Source: an uncultured Bacteroidales bacterium
GTDB taxonomy: Bacteria > Bacteroidota > Bacteroidia > Bacteroidales > WCHB1-69
Length of the DNA: 41,754 nucleotides
Assembly: GCA_946186495.1 (NCBI GenBank)
Contig: CAMHNQ010000024.1
Coordinates: forward strand, 1 to 41,754
Direction of reading: 5' to 3'
The notes beneath the pieces were generated by a model. That model saw only the letters and a program-made list of their open reading frames with translations. It made no database searches and was not told the DNA's origin. A program made the position numbers and the translations under genes. Positions 1-8,352 of the stretch are shown here, one piece after another (position 1 is the stretch's first letter; every line of letters begins with the position of its first letter).

Positions 1-1847
1 CCGACGCCGAGGCGGTCATCAACATCATCACCTCCGCCCATGTGAAGAGCAACCAGTTCGTCAGCTTCGGCGTCAACGGCTCCAACCAGCCGTTCGTCTC
101 CCCGTGGGTGAGCTACATGTGGACTAAGGAGAAGCTGAGCGTGAACTTCTTCGTGTCAGGACGTTACAATATGCGTCGCAATGAAGCGGAGTCCAACTCT
201 TACCAACGCCGCGACTCACAGCGGGAGGGGTTCGAATACGACACAACCTGGCACTCCCGTACAGCTCAGCTCGAGACCACCAGAGGCGCGAGCGGGAACT
301 TTTTCCTCGGCATCAATTATGAAATCGACACGACCAGCGAAATATCCGTGGATGCCGGCGGCTTCTACAATTACAGCGGCAATAATTTGTTCAAGCGGCA
401 GAACCAGACGTACTATTATCTTGACGAGGCGGAACCCTATGACTTGCTGTATATTGATACGACCACCAGCAGGACCAAAGGGCAGTCTGTCGCGACCCAT
501 GCCGGAGTTGACTATACCAAGAAATTCGACAACAAAGGACACAACCTGCGGATTGGGGTCAACGGGCGTTTCTCGCACAATGCCAGTGACCAGTGGTACA
601 ACCGCTTTTACGACACTTACTACGACCTGGACGAACACCGTTACCTGCTCACACGCAATTACCGTTATGGCGGCAGTTTGGACGCGCGTTACAACCGGCC
701 CTACAGTGAGGACGGCGAGCTCAGCTATGGCCTGCGCGCTAGCCATTTCCAGATGAACAACGACTACAAGCGCTATAACGATACCATCGGGGAACTGGTG
801 GACACCTTGCGGACGTACCATTTCAACGGTGGCTCGACGAATGCCAACGCTGATGTGAACTGGACCCACCGCTGGGGCGGTTTCACCCTCAGCACAGGAC
901 TCGGACTCGGGATGTTGCGCGATGCTTACGACTACATCAGCGACATGCCGTTCGCAGACGCCGGCGCTCCGGTCTTTTTCTCCGCACGTCCTTCCATACA
1001 CCTCACCTATCGCACCGAGAACATGCACAACTTCAAACTCAACTACACCATGCGGATGAGCCACCCTGGAGAGGAGGACTTGAGCAAGTTCCGCCGCTAT
1101 GGGGACAACAGCTACTCCACCGGTAACCTCGACGGACTGAAAAGCGGTTTCACCCACAGTCTGGAAGCCGGTTGGCAGAAGTATTTCAACAAGTTCGGCA
1201 ACATCGGCGTGGAGGCCTACGGCCGGTTGAGTACCAACGAAATCAGTTCGCTGACCGACTCCGAGTTTGACGAGTATTTGGATCGGGTCATCAGTTATTC
1301 GGTACCTTACAATATGGGGACATCATGGCGCTACGGGGCTTCGTTGAACGCCACTTACCGCCCGACGGGTTTCATTAACCTGAGACTCTATGCAAACGTC
1401 TATGACTATGGTTACAAGATGGAGTATCTGCGTGACGGCGAGTTCCAGCGTGACATGCGCGACAAGTGGTCGTGGAGTGTGCGTCTGAACTTCTGGGCGA
1501 AAGCTTTCGACTGGCTTCAGTTCACAGTCTCGGGATTCTATAACTCTCCGACCATCAGTCTGATGAGCGAGAAAAAGGCACGTTACTCACTGAATTTCGG
1601 TCTTCGCAGCGACCTGCTGAAGCGCAAGCTTTCCATTTACGTCAATGTGCAGGACATTTTCAACTGGGGCGGCCGTTACGGTTCCGGCTCCGTCAATACC
1701 AATCCTTACTATCTGAGCGACAACACGAACAAGATGCTGAACAGCCGCTACATTTCGGCAGGCATCACGCTGAGGTTCGGCAAAATGGAGTTGGAGAAGA
1801 AGGCCCAGCAAGGTGGTGTCGGAACTGGGGAAAGTATGGAGCAATAG
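1..1847 (+). CDS. TonB-dependent outer-membrane receptor, 3' part (5' end outside window)
   Basis: The frame is open from base 3 to the stop at 1845-1847, about 614 residues, so the gene begins before the window. The first residues (AEAVINIITS) match the end of the plug domain of TonB-dependent receptors, where a VINIIT motif is standard. What follows is rich in alternating aromatic and polar residues typical of transmembrane beta strands, and the last strand reads ISAGITLRFGK. This resembles the outer-membrane beta-barrel family 3 type of receptor, which moves substrates across the outer membrane using TonB energy. The substrate cannot be read from this part. GTG at 42 is an internal codon, not a start. 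The next gene converges on it with only 15 bases between. Confidence 0.85.
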   Translation, partial: DAEAVINIITSAHVKSNQFVSFGVNGSNQPFVSPWVSYMWTKEKLSVNFFVSGRYNMRRNEAESNSYQRRDSQREGFEYDTTWHSRTAQLETTRGASGNFFLGINYEIDTTSEISVDAGGFYNYSGNNLFKRQNQTYYYLDEAEPYDLLYIDTTTSRTKGQSVATHAGVDYTKKFDNKGHNLRIGVNGRFSHNASDQWYNRFYDTYYDLDEHRYLLTRNYRYGGSLDARYNRPYSEDGELSYGLRASHFQMNNDYKRYNDTIGELVDTLRTYHFNGGSTNANADVNWTHRWGGFTLSTGLGLGMLRDAYDYISDMPFADAGAPVFFSARPSIHLTYRTENMHNFKLNYTMRMSHPGEEDLSKFRRYGDNSYSTGNLDGLKSGFTHSLEAGWQKYFNKFGNIGVEAYGRLSTNEISSLTDSEFDEYLDRVISYSVPYNMGTSWRYGASLNATYRPTGFINLRLYANVYDYGYKMEYLRDGEFQRDMRDKWSWSVRLNFWAKAFDWLQFTVSGFYNSPTISLMSEKKARYSLNFGLRSDLLKRKLSIYVNVQDIFNWGGRYGSGSVNTNPYYLSDNTNKMLNSRYISAGITLRFGKMELEKKAQQGGVGTGESMEQ

Positions 1848-1862
1848 GTAATTGCCGGTACT

Positions 1863-3920
1863 CTATTTCACCAGCGTCACCGTTCCGGTCCTTTCCATAG
1901 GGGTGCCGTCGGGAAGCTTGTATTCAATGTACCAGACGTAGACATTCATGGGCGCGATGATGCCGTTGATGCGGCCATCCCAACCCTCCTGCGGATTGGT
2001 GGTCAAGAAGATGCATTCGCCGGAGCGAGTGAATATCGAGAGTCGGTAGCCGTCTAAGGAGACAAACGAGTTCAACGGCCGGAAAACGTTGTTGTTCGCC
2101 CCGAGCGGCCGGAAAGCGTTCGGCACGTACAAGGTGGGCGGTTGCACCACTGTGACTTGGTTGGAAATGCTCGTCTCCTCAAAACCGAATTGGTTGGTGT
2201 TCTCTTGAGCCTCAATATAATAGGTGAATTTGGAACCGGACTCGTAGAGGGACGAGATGTCGTCGCTGTAGTTGTTCATGGGGAGCGCCGGTGTCATCCC
2301 CACCGTGTTGAACAACTCTTCCGTCTCCACTTTCCGCATGACGAAATAGTGCGCCACTTCTCCATCCCAATTGTCGTAGCCATGCCACGACAGCACGTTG
2401 TTCTGCGCATTGTTCTCGGCATGCAGCAAAAGGTTGTGCGAGACATTCGACTGCCCGACCTCTGCGCCGCAGCTGTTGAGTACGAACGTCCGGTAGTGGT
2501 ACTGCTTTCTGTTGAAGTCCGCCGTGCTGTCGTTGAACGTATAGTTGCTCTCCCCAGGGAGATAGCTCTTCGTCGCCAGATTCTCGAAGTCAGTCCCGTT
2601 CTCGCTGCGCTGCAGGGTGATGGACTGGAACGGGAGCGAGTCGCCGCTTGTCAACACGCGGATGCGCACGTAGTTGTTGTCGATGACCGAGACGGAACGG
2701 ATGTAGGTGAAGTCCTGCGCCTCGTCTGCGGTGATGGCGAACGAGATGCGGTTGGAACTTGCCGTCACGGTCGCACCGTTGTTCACAACCCGGACGAAGA
2801 CGATATAGTCCTGGTTGAGGTCGAGTCCCTCGATCATGTAGCTTGTTTCAGTGGTGGAGCCTACGACGTTCCAGTTCTGCCCGTTGTCGCTGCTCAGCAG
2901 CACTTCGAAATGGTGGATGTCGTTGAAAAGGTTGGCGTAGGTGGTCCAGTGAAAAGATGCAGTCTTCAGGCAGGCGTCGGTGCCCTGCATCTGCAGCCCC
3001 ATGTTGCACTGCTGGTTGTTGGTCAGGGGAGATACATTGCCGCACGAGTCCATCGCGGCGATACGGTAGTAACGAGCGTCGTAGGTTGGGTCGATCACGG
3101 GGTCTATCCAGAAAGTCTGTCCATAGACGGTGTCGAACGGGATGGTGCCGTTGGGGTTGATGTAGTAGATGATGTATCCCATCATGTAGGGGTCGGTCTC
3201 ATGGAAACCGAGCATGACCTCGTTGGTTGGGGTGACGGTGACGCTGTCCAGCACCGGCGGTGACGGGCTGGTGCTGTCAACCAAGTGCACCGACCCGATG
3301 GTGGTCATGAACGGGCAGCGTTCGTTGACCCCGTAGTTGTTGTAGATGCTCACTTGGTAGGAGATGATGTTGTCGCACACGTCGGATGTGTCGGTGTAAT
3401 GCAACTGGGTGTTAGGGACTGATGCGAAGGGCGTCTGGGGGAAGTCCGCCTCGAAACCGCGCTTCTTGTAGATGTCGAAGGTGGAGCCCCAGCCGGCATC
3501 TAACGTGATGGTCGGCGATTCCCATTCGATGAAAGCCATCGTGTTGTTACTCAACGGCGTGACCGTGATGCTGATGGAACGTATCGTGTCGGAGTGGTAG
3601 TGGTTGCCGTTGGAATCCACCGCAACGATATAGCAGAAGTAGTCCGATGAGGAGGGTATGTTGTCAATGTCTTTGGATCCGTAGTCGCATAAGGTGAAGT
3701 TCTGCGTGGCACTGCTGTATCCGAACAGGCTGTCGCATAAGATGTTGTTGATGTAGAAATAGTAGGCTTTGAAATGGATGCAGTCGCCGGTGCTGCTCCA
3801 TGCCATTTTCATGCGCTGATTGTTGTTCATCAGTTTAAGGCATTGCATTTTAGGAGGTTCCCATGCGTGGCAGCCCAAAAGCAGCGACATCCATAATATG
3901 ATAAATGCGGTCTTCTTCAC
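1863..3920 (-). CDS. Secreted fibronectin-type-III-like protein with T9SS type B (CHU_C) sorting domain
   Basis: This 685-residue protein starts with a signal peptide ending LLLGC, which could also be a lipobox. The middle consists of several beta-rich repeats of about 90-100 residues with fibronectin type III character (phrases such as TSYMIEGLDLNQDYIVFVRV and LSWHGYDNWDGEVAHYFV). Residues about 594-685 are a gliding-motility-associated C-terminal domain: PNAFRP near its start, then LSIFTRSGE, GWDGRINGIIAPMNVYVW and a final TGTVTLVK. In Bacteroidota that domain sends proteins through the type IX system to the surface. The gene lies 9 bases after the M16 homologue and is the last of a four-gene operon led by an ECF sigma factor. 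The ligand is unknown. The domain call is firm; the role as a surface adhesin or sensor is inference. Confidence 0.85.
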   Translation of the reverse strand: MKKTAFIILWMSLLLGCHAWEPPKMQCLKLMNNNQRMKMAWSSTGDCIHFKAYYFYINNILCDSLFGYSSATQNFTLCDYGSKDIDNIPSSSDYFCYIVAVDSNGNHYHSDTIRSISITVTPLSNNTMAFIEWESPTITLDAGWGSTFDIYKKRGFEADFPQTPFASVPNTQLHYTDTSDVCDNIISYQVSIYNNYGVNERCPFMTTIGSVHLVDSTSPSPPVLDSVTVTPTNEVMLGFHETDPYMMGYIIYYINPNGTIPFDTVYGQTFWIDPVIDPTYDARYYRIAAMDSCGNVSPLTNNQQCNMGLQMQGTDACLKTASFHWTTYANLFNDIHHFEVLLSSDNGQNWNVVGSTTETSYMIEGLDLNQDYIVFVRVVNNGATVTASSNRISFAITADEAQDFTYIRSVSVIDNNYVRIRVLTSGDSLPFQSITLQRSENGTDFENLATKSYLPGESNYTFNDSTADFNRKQYHYRTFVLNSCGAEVGQSNVSHNLLLHAENNAQNNVLSWHGYDNWDGEVAHYFVMRKVETEELFNTVGMTPALPMNNYSDDISSLYESGSKFTYYIEAQENTNQFGFEETSISNQVTVVQPPTLYVPNAFRPLGANNNVFRPLNSFVSLDGYRLSIFTRSGECIFLTTNPQEGWDGRINGIIAPMNVYVWYIEYKLPDGTPMERTGTVTLVK

Positions 3921-3929
3921 GGGTATTGT

Positions 3930-5228
3930 TTATTCGTTTGACAAATCTTTCCCAACGACAATTCGGGTGAAATTATTGTAAGAAAAATATTTGCGTGCCA
4001 GATGTTGGATGTGTTCTGGTGTAATATGCTTGATTTCAGTAAGATATTGTTCCATTTCAGATTCGTTTAATCCGAAGCGAAGCCAGTAGGCGAATTTTTG
4101 CATGATGTTCACGGTGGTGTCGATTGCGCGTAGTTGAAGTCCGGCTATGTAGTTTTTCACCATTGCGAGTTCGTCTTTGCCAACAGGCTCGTCCTGAAGC
4201 CGTTGAAGCTCTTCAAAGCAAGAGTCCAAAGCCCGTTGGGTCTCTTCGGCTTTCACGTCGCTGCTGATGGCGAAGACAGACTGGTTCCCGAAAAAGGTGC
4301 TGGAGGACGAAATACCGTACGTGAGTCCTTGCCGCTCACGTAGATTCTGCATCAGGCGAGAACTGAAGTATCCGCCGGTGAGGGTGTTGAGAACGGAGAA
4401 GCCCCTCCTGTCAGGGTCGTTGAAGCCCATGGAAAGGCTGCAGATTACAATGGAGGATTGCAGGCATCCGGGCATGGGGTGGCAGATTGGCCGGCTCTGG
4501 TTTTCCGGGGCATGGATGCCAGGGAGTTGCGGCGCGCGTCTCCCGTTTGGAATCCCGGACCAACATTCCCGTATGAGGGCCTCCACAGTGTCGTCTGTGT
4601 TGCCGGTGACGTAAATTGTCACGTTCTCGGCGCAGAAACTGTCTCGGTGGAATGATTCCAGCTCCTGGACCGTTATGTTGTTGATAGAACTTGGTGTGGC
4701 GTATTCCGCCACTGTGGGGAACGTGTCGCGCAGCATCTCGCGCCACATCAGCCGCCATGACCAATAGTCGGTCTTTTGCTCGTTGTAAGCCAGGTTCTTC
4801 AACTCCTTGTCCTGCATGATTCGCAGGTTGGCCGTCCGGTACTCGGGGCAGGTTGCGAAGCGGGCGATGACGGGCAGGATGTCGCCCATGTTGTTCTTCG
4901 GAATGGAGATGAGCATCTGCACGTGATCCATCCCCACATTCGTTGTGACATTAGTACCGTAGTAGTCCAGCTTCTCGGCGAGCTCTTCCGGGGAAAAGTC
5001 CGGTGAGCTTTCGCGTAGCAGCGAGTAGGCGAAGTTGCAGACATGCTTTTTGGGCTGGTACAACGAACCGGTTCTCACTTGAATCAAGAGGTGTATTAAG
5101 TCCAGGTTCGGATTTTCGAAATAGTAGATGGGGATGCCGTTGTCTAGGCTGCTCTTTCTTGGTGTTGGAAGGGGGAAAATCCCAATCGGTTGTATCTTAG
5201 GGGGTTGTGATCGATCTGTTTGGCTCAT
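3930..5228 (-). CDS. M16-family (insulinase-like) peptidase homologue lacking the zinc motif
   Basis: The 432-residue protein has the M16 fold. It has the N-terminal half (LDNGIPIYYFENPNLDLIHLLIQVRTGSLYQP), the central segment with VTGNTDDTVEALIRECW, and the C-terminal half with RRGFSVLNTLTGGYFSSRLMQNLRERQGLTYGI, the usual GG-x-FSSRLxxxLRE-x-GLxYG signature. The catalytic HxxEH motif expected near residues 60-70 is absent: the aligned stretch reads KKHVCNFAYSLLRESS. It is therefore probably a non-catalytic subunit or binding protein. No active M16 partner is adjacent. There is no clear signal peptide, so it may be cytoplasmic. The start ATG shares one base with the stop of the upstream CHU_C gene (TAATG), which implies translational coupling. 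Confidence 0.85.
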   Translation of the reverse strand: MSQTDRSQPPKIQPIGIFPLPTPRKSSLDNGIPIYYFENPNLDLIHLLIQVRTGSLYQPKKHVCNFAYSLLRESSPDFSPEELAEKLDYYGTNVTTNVGMDHVQMLISIPKNNMGDILPVIARFATCPEYRTANLRIMQDKELKNLAYNEQKTDYWSWRLMWREMLRDTFPTVAEYATPSSINNITVQELESFHRDSFCAENVTIYVTGNTDDTVEALIRECWSGIPNGRRAPQLPGIHAPENQSRPICHPMPGCLQSSIVICSLSMGFNDPDRRGFSVLNTLTGGYFSSRLMQNLRERQGLTYGISSSSTFFGNQSVFAISSDVKAEETQRALDSCFEELQRLQDEPVGKDELAMVKNYIAGLQLRAIDTTVNIMQKFAYWLRFGLNESEMEQYLTEIKHITPEHIQHLARKYFSYNNFTRIVVGKDLSNE

Positions 5229-6169
5229 TAGGGTATTAATAAAACTTGTCCTTGTTGCGTTTGCTCGTTGCCGTTGCTGTCTTTGAATTTGATGATGTAG
5301 GGGTAAACGCCGTGAGGGAGGGTGCGTCCGTGCATCTTGCCGTCCCAGCCGATGCGGATGTCGCGGGCGGTGAACATGAGGTCTCCGCCACGGCTGTAGA
5401 TGAAGATTTCATAGTTTTTCGGCTCGAAATTGGCGTTCACGTAGAAGAGGTCGTTCAGGCCGTCTCCGTTTGGCGTGAAGGCCGAAGGGATGAAGAACTC
5501 GTCGTTGGCAGCAGATTCCTCCGCCGGGTTGTTTTTCGGGAAGTCGTCGGCGATGTCCTGTTGGCCGGCGTCCATCTCCTCGGTTTCGTAGGCGGATTTG
5601 GCGGGTCTGTGGGACTCGATCTTGAAATCCTCTTCAGTGACGGGTTTGCTGACTCGTTCGGGTGTCGTCAGGATGCTGTCACGGGTGAGGGGCGGTTGAA
5701 AGTTGCAGACGCTGGAGACGCCTTTGCCGGCGTAAGTCTGCCGTGCTTCGGCGACAGTGGCCTGCATCCTGCGTTCCTGGTTGGCGGCTTCTTTCGTGAT
5801 GGCTTGGTTGTTAGGGGTTGACGTGGTCTGGTATTCAGGCGTGTGGGGAGGCACGGAGGCTGGCGAGCCGTCGGCGGAGGGCACAGCGGGTGCGGCAGGC
5901 CCCGCAGGGGGCAGTGCCGGCGCCTCGATGGAGGCCGACTGACCCTGGTTGGTCGTTTTCTCGTGGTCTGTAAGTGTCTTGAAAAGTATGGGGATGGCGA
6001 TTAGCGAGGCGGCTACTCCTGCGATGAGTGCGGCACGGCCTCGCGGGGACATTTTCGGCCTGCCCCCGAACTTCTGCACGTAGCGGCTGTCGTTGACGAT
6101 GGTAGCCCACTCCTGCTCCGACACCGGGGAGGTCAAGTTCCGCAGCTCTTCTATAGGATTGTTTTTCAT
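5228..6169 (-). CDS. Single-pass membrane protein with CHU_C domain, probable anti-sigma factor
   Basis: About 313 residues from the ATG at 6169, which lies 4 bases after the sigma factor stop. An in-frame ATG at 6196 would overlap that gene by 23 bases. The N-terminus (about 45 residues, with SEQEWATIVNDSRYVQKFGG) is hydrophilic. One membrane helix follows at about residues 46-63 (AALIAGVAASLIAIPILF), then a Pro/Ala/Ser-rich linker. Residues about 222-313 form a CHU_C domain (FIPSAFTPNGDGLNDLFYV, IFIYSRGG, GWDGK, QGQVLLIP). Its place after an ECF sigma gene and its inside-helix-outside layout are those of an anti-sigma factor, but I see no recognised anti-sigma motif. A T9SS sorting domain on a protein with an internal anchor is odd. 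Confidence 0.75.
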   Translation of the reverse strand: MKNNPIEELRNLTSPVSEQEWATIVNDSRYVQKFGGRPKMSPRGRAALIAGVAASLIAIPILFKTLTDHEKTTNQGQSASIEAPALPPAGPAAPAVPSADGSPASVPPHTPEYQTTSTPNNQAITKEAANQERRMQATVAEARQTYAGKGVSSVCNFQPPLTRDSILTTPERVSKPVTEEDFKIESHRPAKSAYETEEMDAGQQDIADDFPKNNPAEESAANDEFFIPSAFTPNGDGLNDLFYVNANFEPKNYEIFIYSRGGDLMFTARDIRIGWDGKMHGRTLPHGVYPYIIKFKDSNGNEQTQQGQVLLIP

Positions 6170-6173
6170 ATCG

Positions 6174-6746
6174 TTATAGGTAAGTGTATTCTTCATTTCT
6201 CAAATATTTCCGTATCTTTTCGCGCAAAACGGAACGGGCGCGTGAAATCATCGTGCGGACATTGTTCTGGCTCTCATCCATCATCCTGGCAATCTCCTCC
6301 TGCTCGTAACCGTCGATGATGAAGAGGTTGAAAGCGGTCCGTGTCTTGGGTTTCAATCTGTTGATGAACCCCAGCAACACCTCCATCGGGATTTCGTCGT
6401 ATTCGTGGCCGTCGTCGCGAGGCAGGTCATATTCAATCTGGCTCATTGGAATGGCCTCCTTGATTTTCTTGTGCCGCAGATAATCAATACATTTGTTGAT
6501 TGTTATCCGCCGAATCCATCCCCCTAAAGAGGTGATGTCGCCGAACTCCGCAAAATGGGTCAGAACGAAGATGAAGACATCGTGGAACAGATCCCCGGCT
6601 TCGTCAGCGTCTCCCGTGTAGCGCAGGCAAATGCCCTTGACCAACGGGCCATAGTCCAAGTAGAGCCTTTTCTGGCATGCCGGATCCCCCTTTCTGCATC
6701 CTTTGATGATCTCTATTTCTTGTTCGGTCAGCATCTGATTCAACAA
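6174..6746 (-). CDS. ECF-type RNA polymerase sigma factor
   Basis: A 190-residue sigma-70 family protein of ECF size. Region 2 includes YLDYGPLVKGICLRYTGDADEAGDLFHDVFIFVLTHF and WIRRITINKCIDYLRHKK. Region 4 includes LKPKTRTAFNLFIIDGYEQEEIARMMDESQNNVRTMISRARSVLREKI, a helix-turn-helix that would contact the -35 region. Regions 1 and 3 are absent, as expected for this group. ATG at 6746 is used; an in-frame ATG four codons later is equally plausible. It heads an operon with the membrane CHU_C protein, the M16 homologue and the FN3/CHU_C protein. The likely scheme is that the next gene's product holds it inactive at the membrane. No clear promoter is visible in the 50-base gap upstream. Confidence 0.92.
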   Translation of the reverse strand: MLNQMLTEQEIEIIKGCRKGDPACQKRLYLDYGPLVKGICLRYTGDADEAGDLFHDVFIFVLTHFAEFGDITSLGGWIRRITINKCIDYLRHKKIKEAIPMSQIEYDLPRDDGHEYDEIPMEVLLGFINRLKPKTRTAFNLFIIDGYEQEEIARMMDESQNNVRTMISRARSVLREKIRKYLRNEEYTYL

Positions 6747-6796
6747 CTCAAAGACGAAATAGTTGTGAAAATGTTACAAAAAAAGTTCAGCAGGGG

Positions 6797-7411
6797 TTAT
6801 AGGTCCAAAGAGAGCTGGTTTTTCAGATGGAAACTTTTTCTGTGATAAGGGGTTAGTCCAAGGCGGTTCACGGCATTGATATGCTTCGGGGTGGGGTAGC
6901 CTTTGTTGTTTTTCCAGTCGTATTCGGGATGTTGTTCGGCCAGCCGGATCATGAGTTCGTCGCGGTGGGTTTTGGCGAGGATGGAGGCGGCCGCGATGGA
7001 GAGGTAGGTTGCGTCGCCTTTCACAATGCAGCGGTAGGGGATGCCCCAACGGTCGGTGAAGCGGTTGCCGTCCACAAGGATGAGTTCTGGGGTGACCGAA
7101 AGTTGCCCGATGGCGAGGTTCATGCCGTGGAAGGAGGCGCGAAGGATGTTCATCGTGTCGATTTCGGCGGGGGAAACCTCCACGACGGCGTAGGCGAGGG
7201 CATCCTGTACGATGGTGTCACGCAAGGCATAGCGTTTTTTCTCCGTAAGCTGTTTGGAGTCGTTGATTTCCGAATTGGTGTACCCGTAGGGGAAGATGAC
7301 TGCGGCGGCGCAGACCGGCCCGGCCAGGCAACCCCGGCCGGCTTCGTCGCACCCGCACTCCACAGTCGGGGAGGGAGAGTAGTTCGGCTTTAGACCCATA
7401 GCAGTATGCAT
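6797..7411 (-). CDS. rnhB: Ribonuclease HII
   Basis: A 204-residue protein of normal length for RNase HII, which cuts the RNA strand of RNA-DNA hybrids and starts removal of single ribonucleotides misincorporated in DNA. The family motif CDEAGRGCLAGPV starts at residue 21, with acidic metal ligands D22 and E23. NDSKQLTEKKR follows near residue 50, LVDGN with D114, and SIAAASILAKTHRDE further on with the last conserved Asp. All key residues are present. The gene overlaps the end of the DUF6427 gene by 22 bases if ATG 7411 is used; a second ATG at 7399 shortens this to 10. It is the last gene of its operon. Confidence 0.96.
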   Translation of the reverse strand: MHTAMGLKPNYSPSPTVECGCDEAGRGCLAGPVCAAAVIFPYGYTNSEINDSKQLTEKKRYALRDTIVQDALAYAVVEVSPAEIDTMNILRASFHGMNLAIGQLSVTPELILVDGNRFTDRWGIPYRCIVKGDATYLSIAAASILAKTHRDELMIRLAEQHPEYDWKNNKGYPTPKHINAVNRLGLTPYHRKSFHLKNQLSLDL

Positions 7412-8352
7412 AGTGAAATAATCAGGAAATCAATGATAAAGCGGTGTCTTTTCGGCAAGACGGCCACGGTCATGTAGATGGACAGAGGCAACACGAAATA
7501 GACAGTCGCCATCGGGAAGGGCACAAAGCCCAGCCATACAAAAAGAAACATGGAAATCATCATCAGATGCAAGTTGATGAAAGCTTGACGGATTACTATC
7601 AACTTGTTGTCCAGCAGTTGCTTGCCACGTATTATCAACACGATGGTGATGAACAGGAAATAGGCCATCGCGACATAGTCGATGATGCGCATGGTGAGAA
7701 ACTGCCTGACAGGGATGAATACGGCAAGGTCGCGCCAGGATTGCAAGAAAGTAGGCAGCGAGTTGCACATGAACGCGATGGAGAAGGCATAGAGGTAGGG
7801 GATGGCCAGACTGACGATTAGGATGACTGTGTCCTTGAGGGGAGACACGTTGTTCACAATGACCATCAGGACAAGGAACAGGACAATCCCGAACGCGCTG
7901 ATGTCTAACAAGGTGGCGATGGCGATGGTCAGCCCGAAAGTCACGAGTTTGTCTTTGATCTTGGCGGACTGGTCGCCGGGCGAGTAAATCATCATGATGA
8001 GGGCGATGAAGAAGTTGGTCAGAAGAGCGGGGGAGAGGGTGTGCAGGAACTTGCCGGTGTTGAGGAGTAGCAAGAGGAAAATACCGGGCATGAAGGTCCG
8101 GTTGTCGGCGAAGTGATGGCGGTTGCAGTGCTGGATGACCCCCACGACGGTCAGCAGCACCGAGGATAAAACCAAGATGCGGGTGGCGAGTGGACTCCAT
8201 TCCCAAAGGCGTGCGATGTATTGGAAAAGCAGCATCGACCCCTCTGTAGGCATCAAGGTCATCCGGGCAAAGACAGTCCAGGCCGCCCAGCCAGACAGAA
8301 TCGCTAAGAGGAACAACTGGAGGTTGAGGTTCTTATTCAGAAGATGGAACAT
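7390..8352 (-). CDS. DUF6427-type polytopic membrane protein
   Basis: A 320-residue protein made almost entirely of hydrophobic helices, about nine or ten, for example LFLLAILSGWAAWTVF, LVLSSVLLTVVGVI, LLDISAFGIVLFLVLMVIV and FIIDFLIISLCILLWV. The pattern and opening (MFHLLNKNLNLQLFLLAILSG) fit a Bacteroidota inner-membrane family known as DUF6427, which has no assigned function. No charged catalytic motif stands out. Its start overlaps the AMP-binding fragment gene by 16 bases and its end overlaps rnhB, so the three are probably translated in a coupled way from one transcript. The family call is from general pattern and is moderate. Confidence 0.7.
   Translation of the reverse strand: MFHLLNKNLNLQLFLLAILSGWAAWTVFARMTLMPTEGSMLLFQYIARLWEWSPLATRILVLSSVLLTVVGVIQHCNRHHFADNRTFMPGIFLLLLLNTGKFLHTLSPALLTNFFIALIMMIYSPGDQSAKIKDKLVTFGLTIAIATLLDISAFGIVLFLVLMVIVNNVSPLKDTVILIVSLAIPYLYAFSIAFMCNSLPTFLQSWRDLAVFIPVRQFLTMRIIDYVAMAYFLFITIVLIIRGKQLLDNKLIVIRQAFINLHLMMISMFLFVWLGFVPFPMATVYFVLPLSIYMTVAVLPKRHRFIIDFLIISLCILLWV

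Noticed and set aside
216-1157. Minus-strand open frame of 313 codons opposite the TonB receptor
   Set aside because: No domain or signal; the receptor frame has strong beta-barrel character over the same bases.
2142-3263. Plus-strand open frame of 373 codons opposite the FN3/CHU_C gene
   Set aside because: Val/His/Arg-rich with no domain, lies fully antisense to a gene with recognisable repeats and sorting domain.
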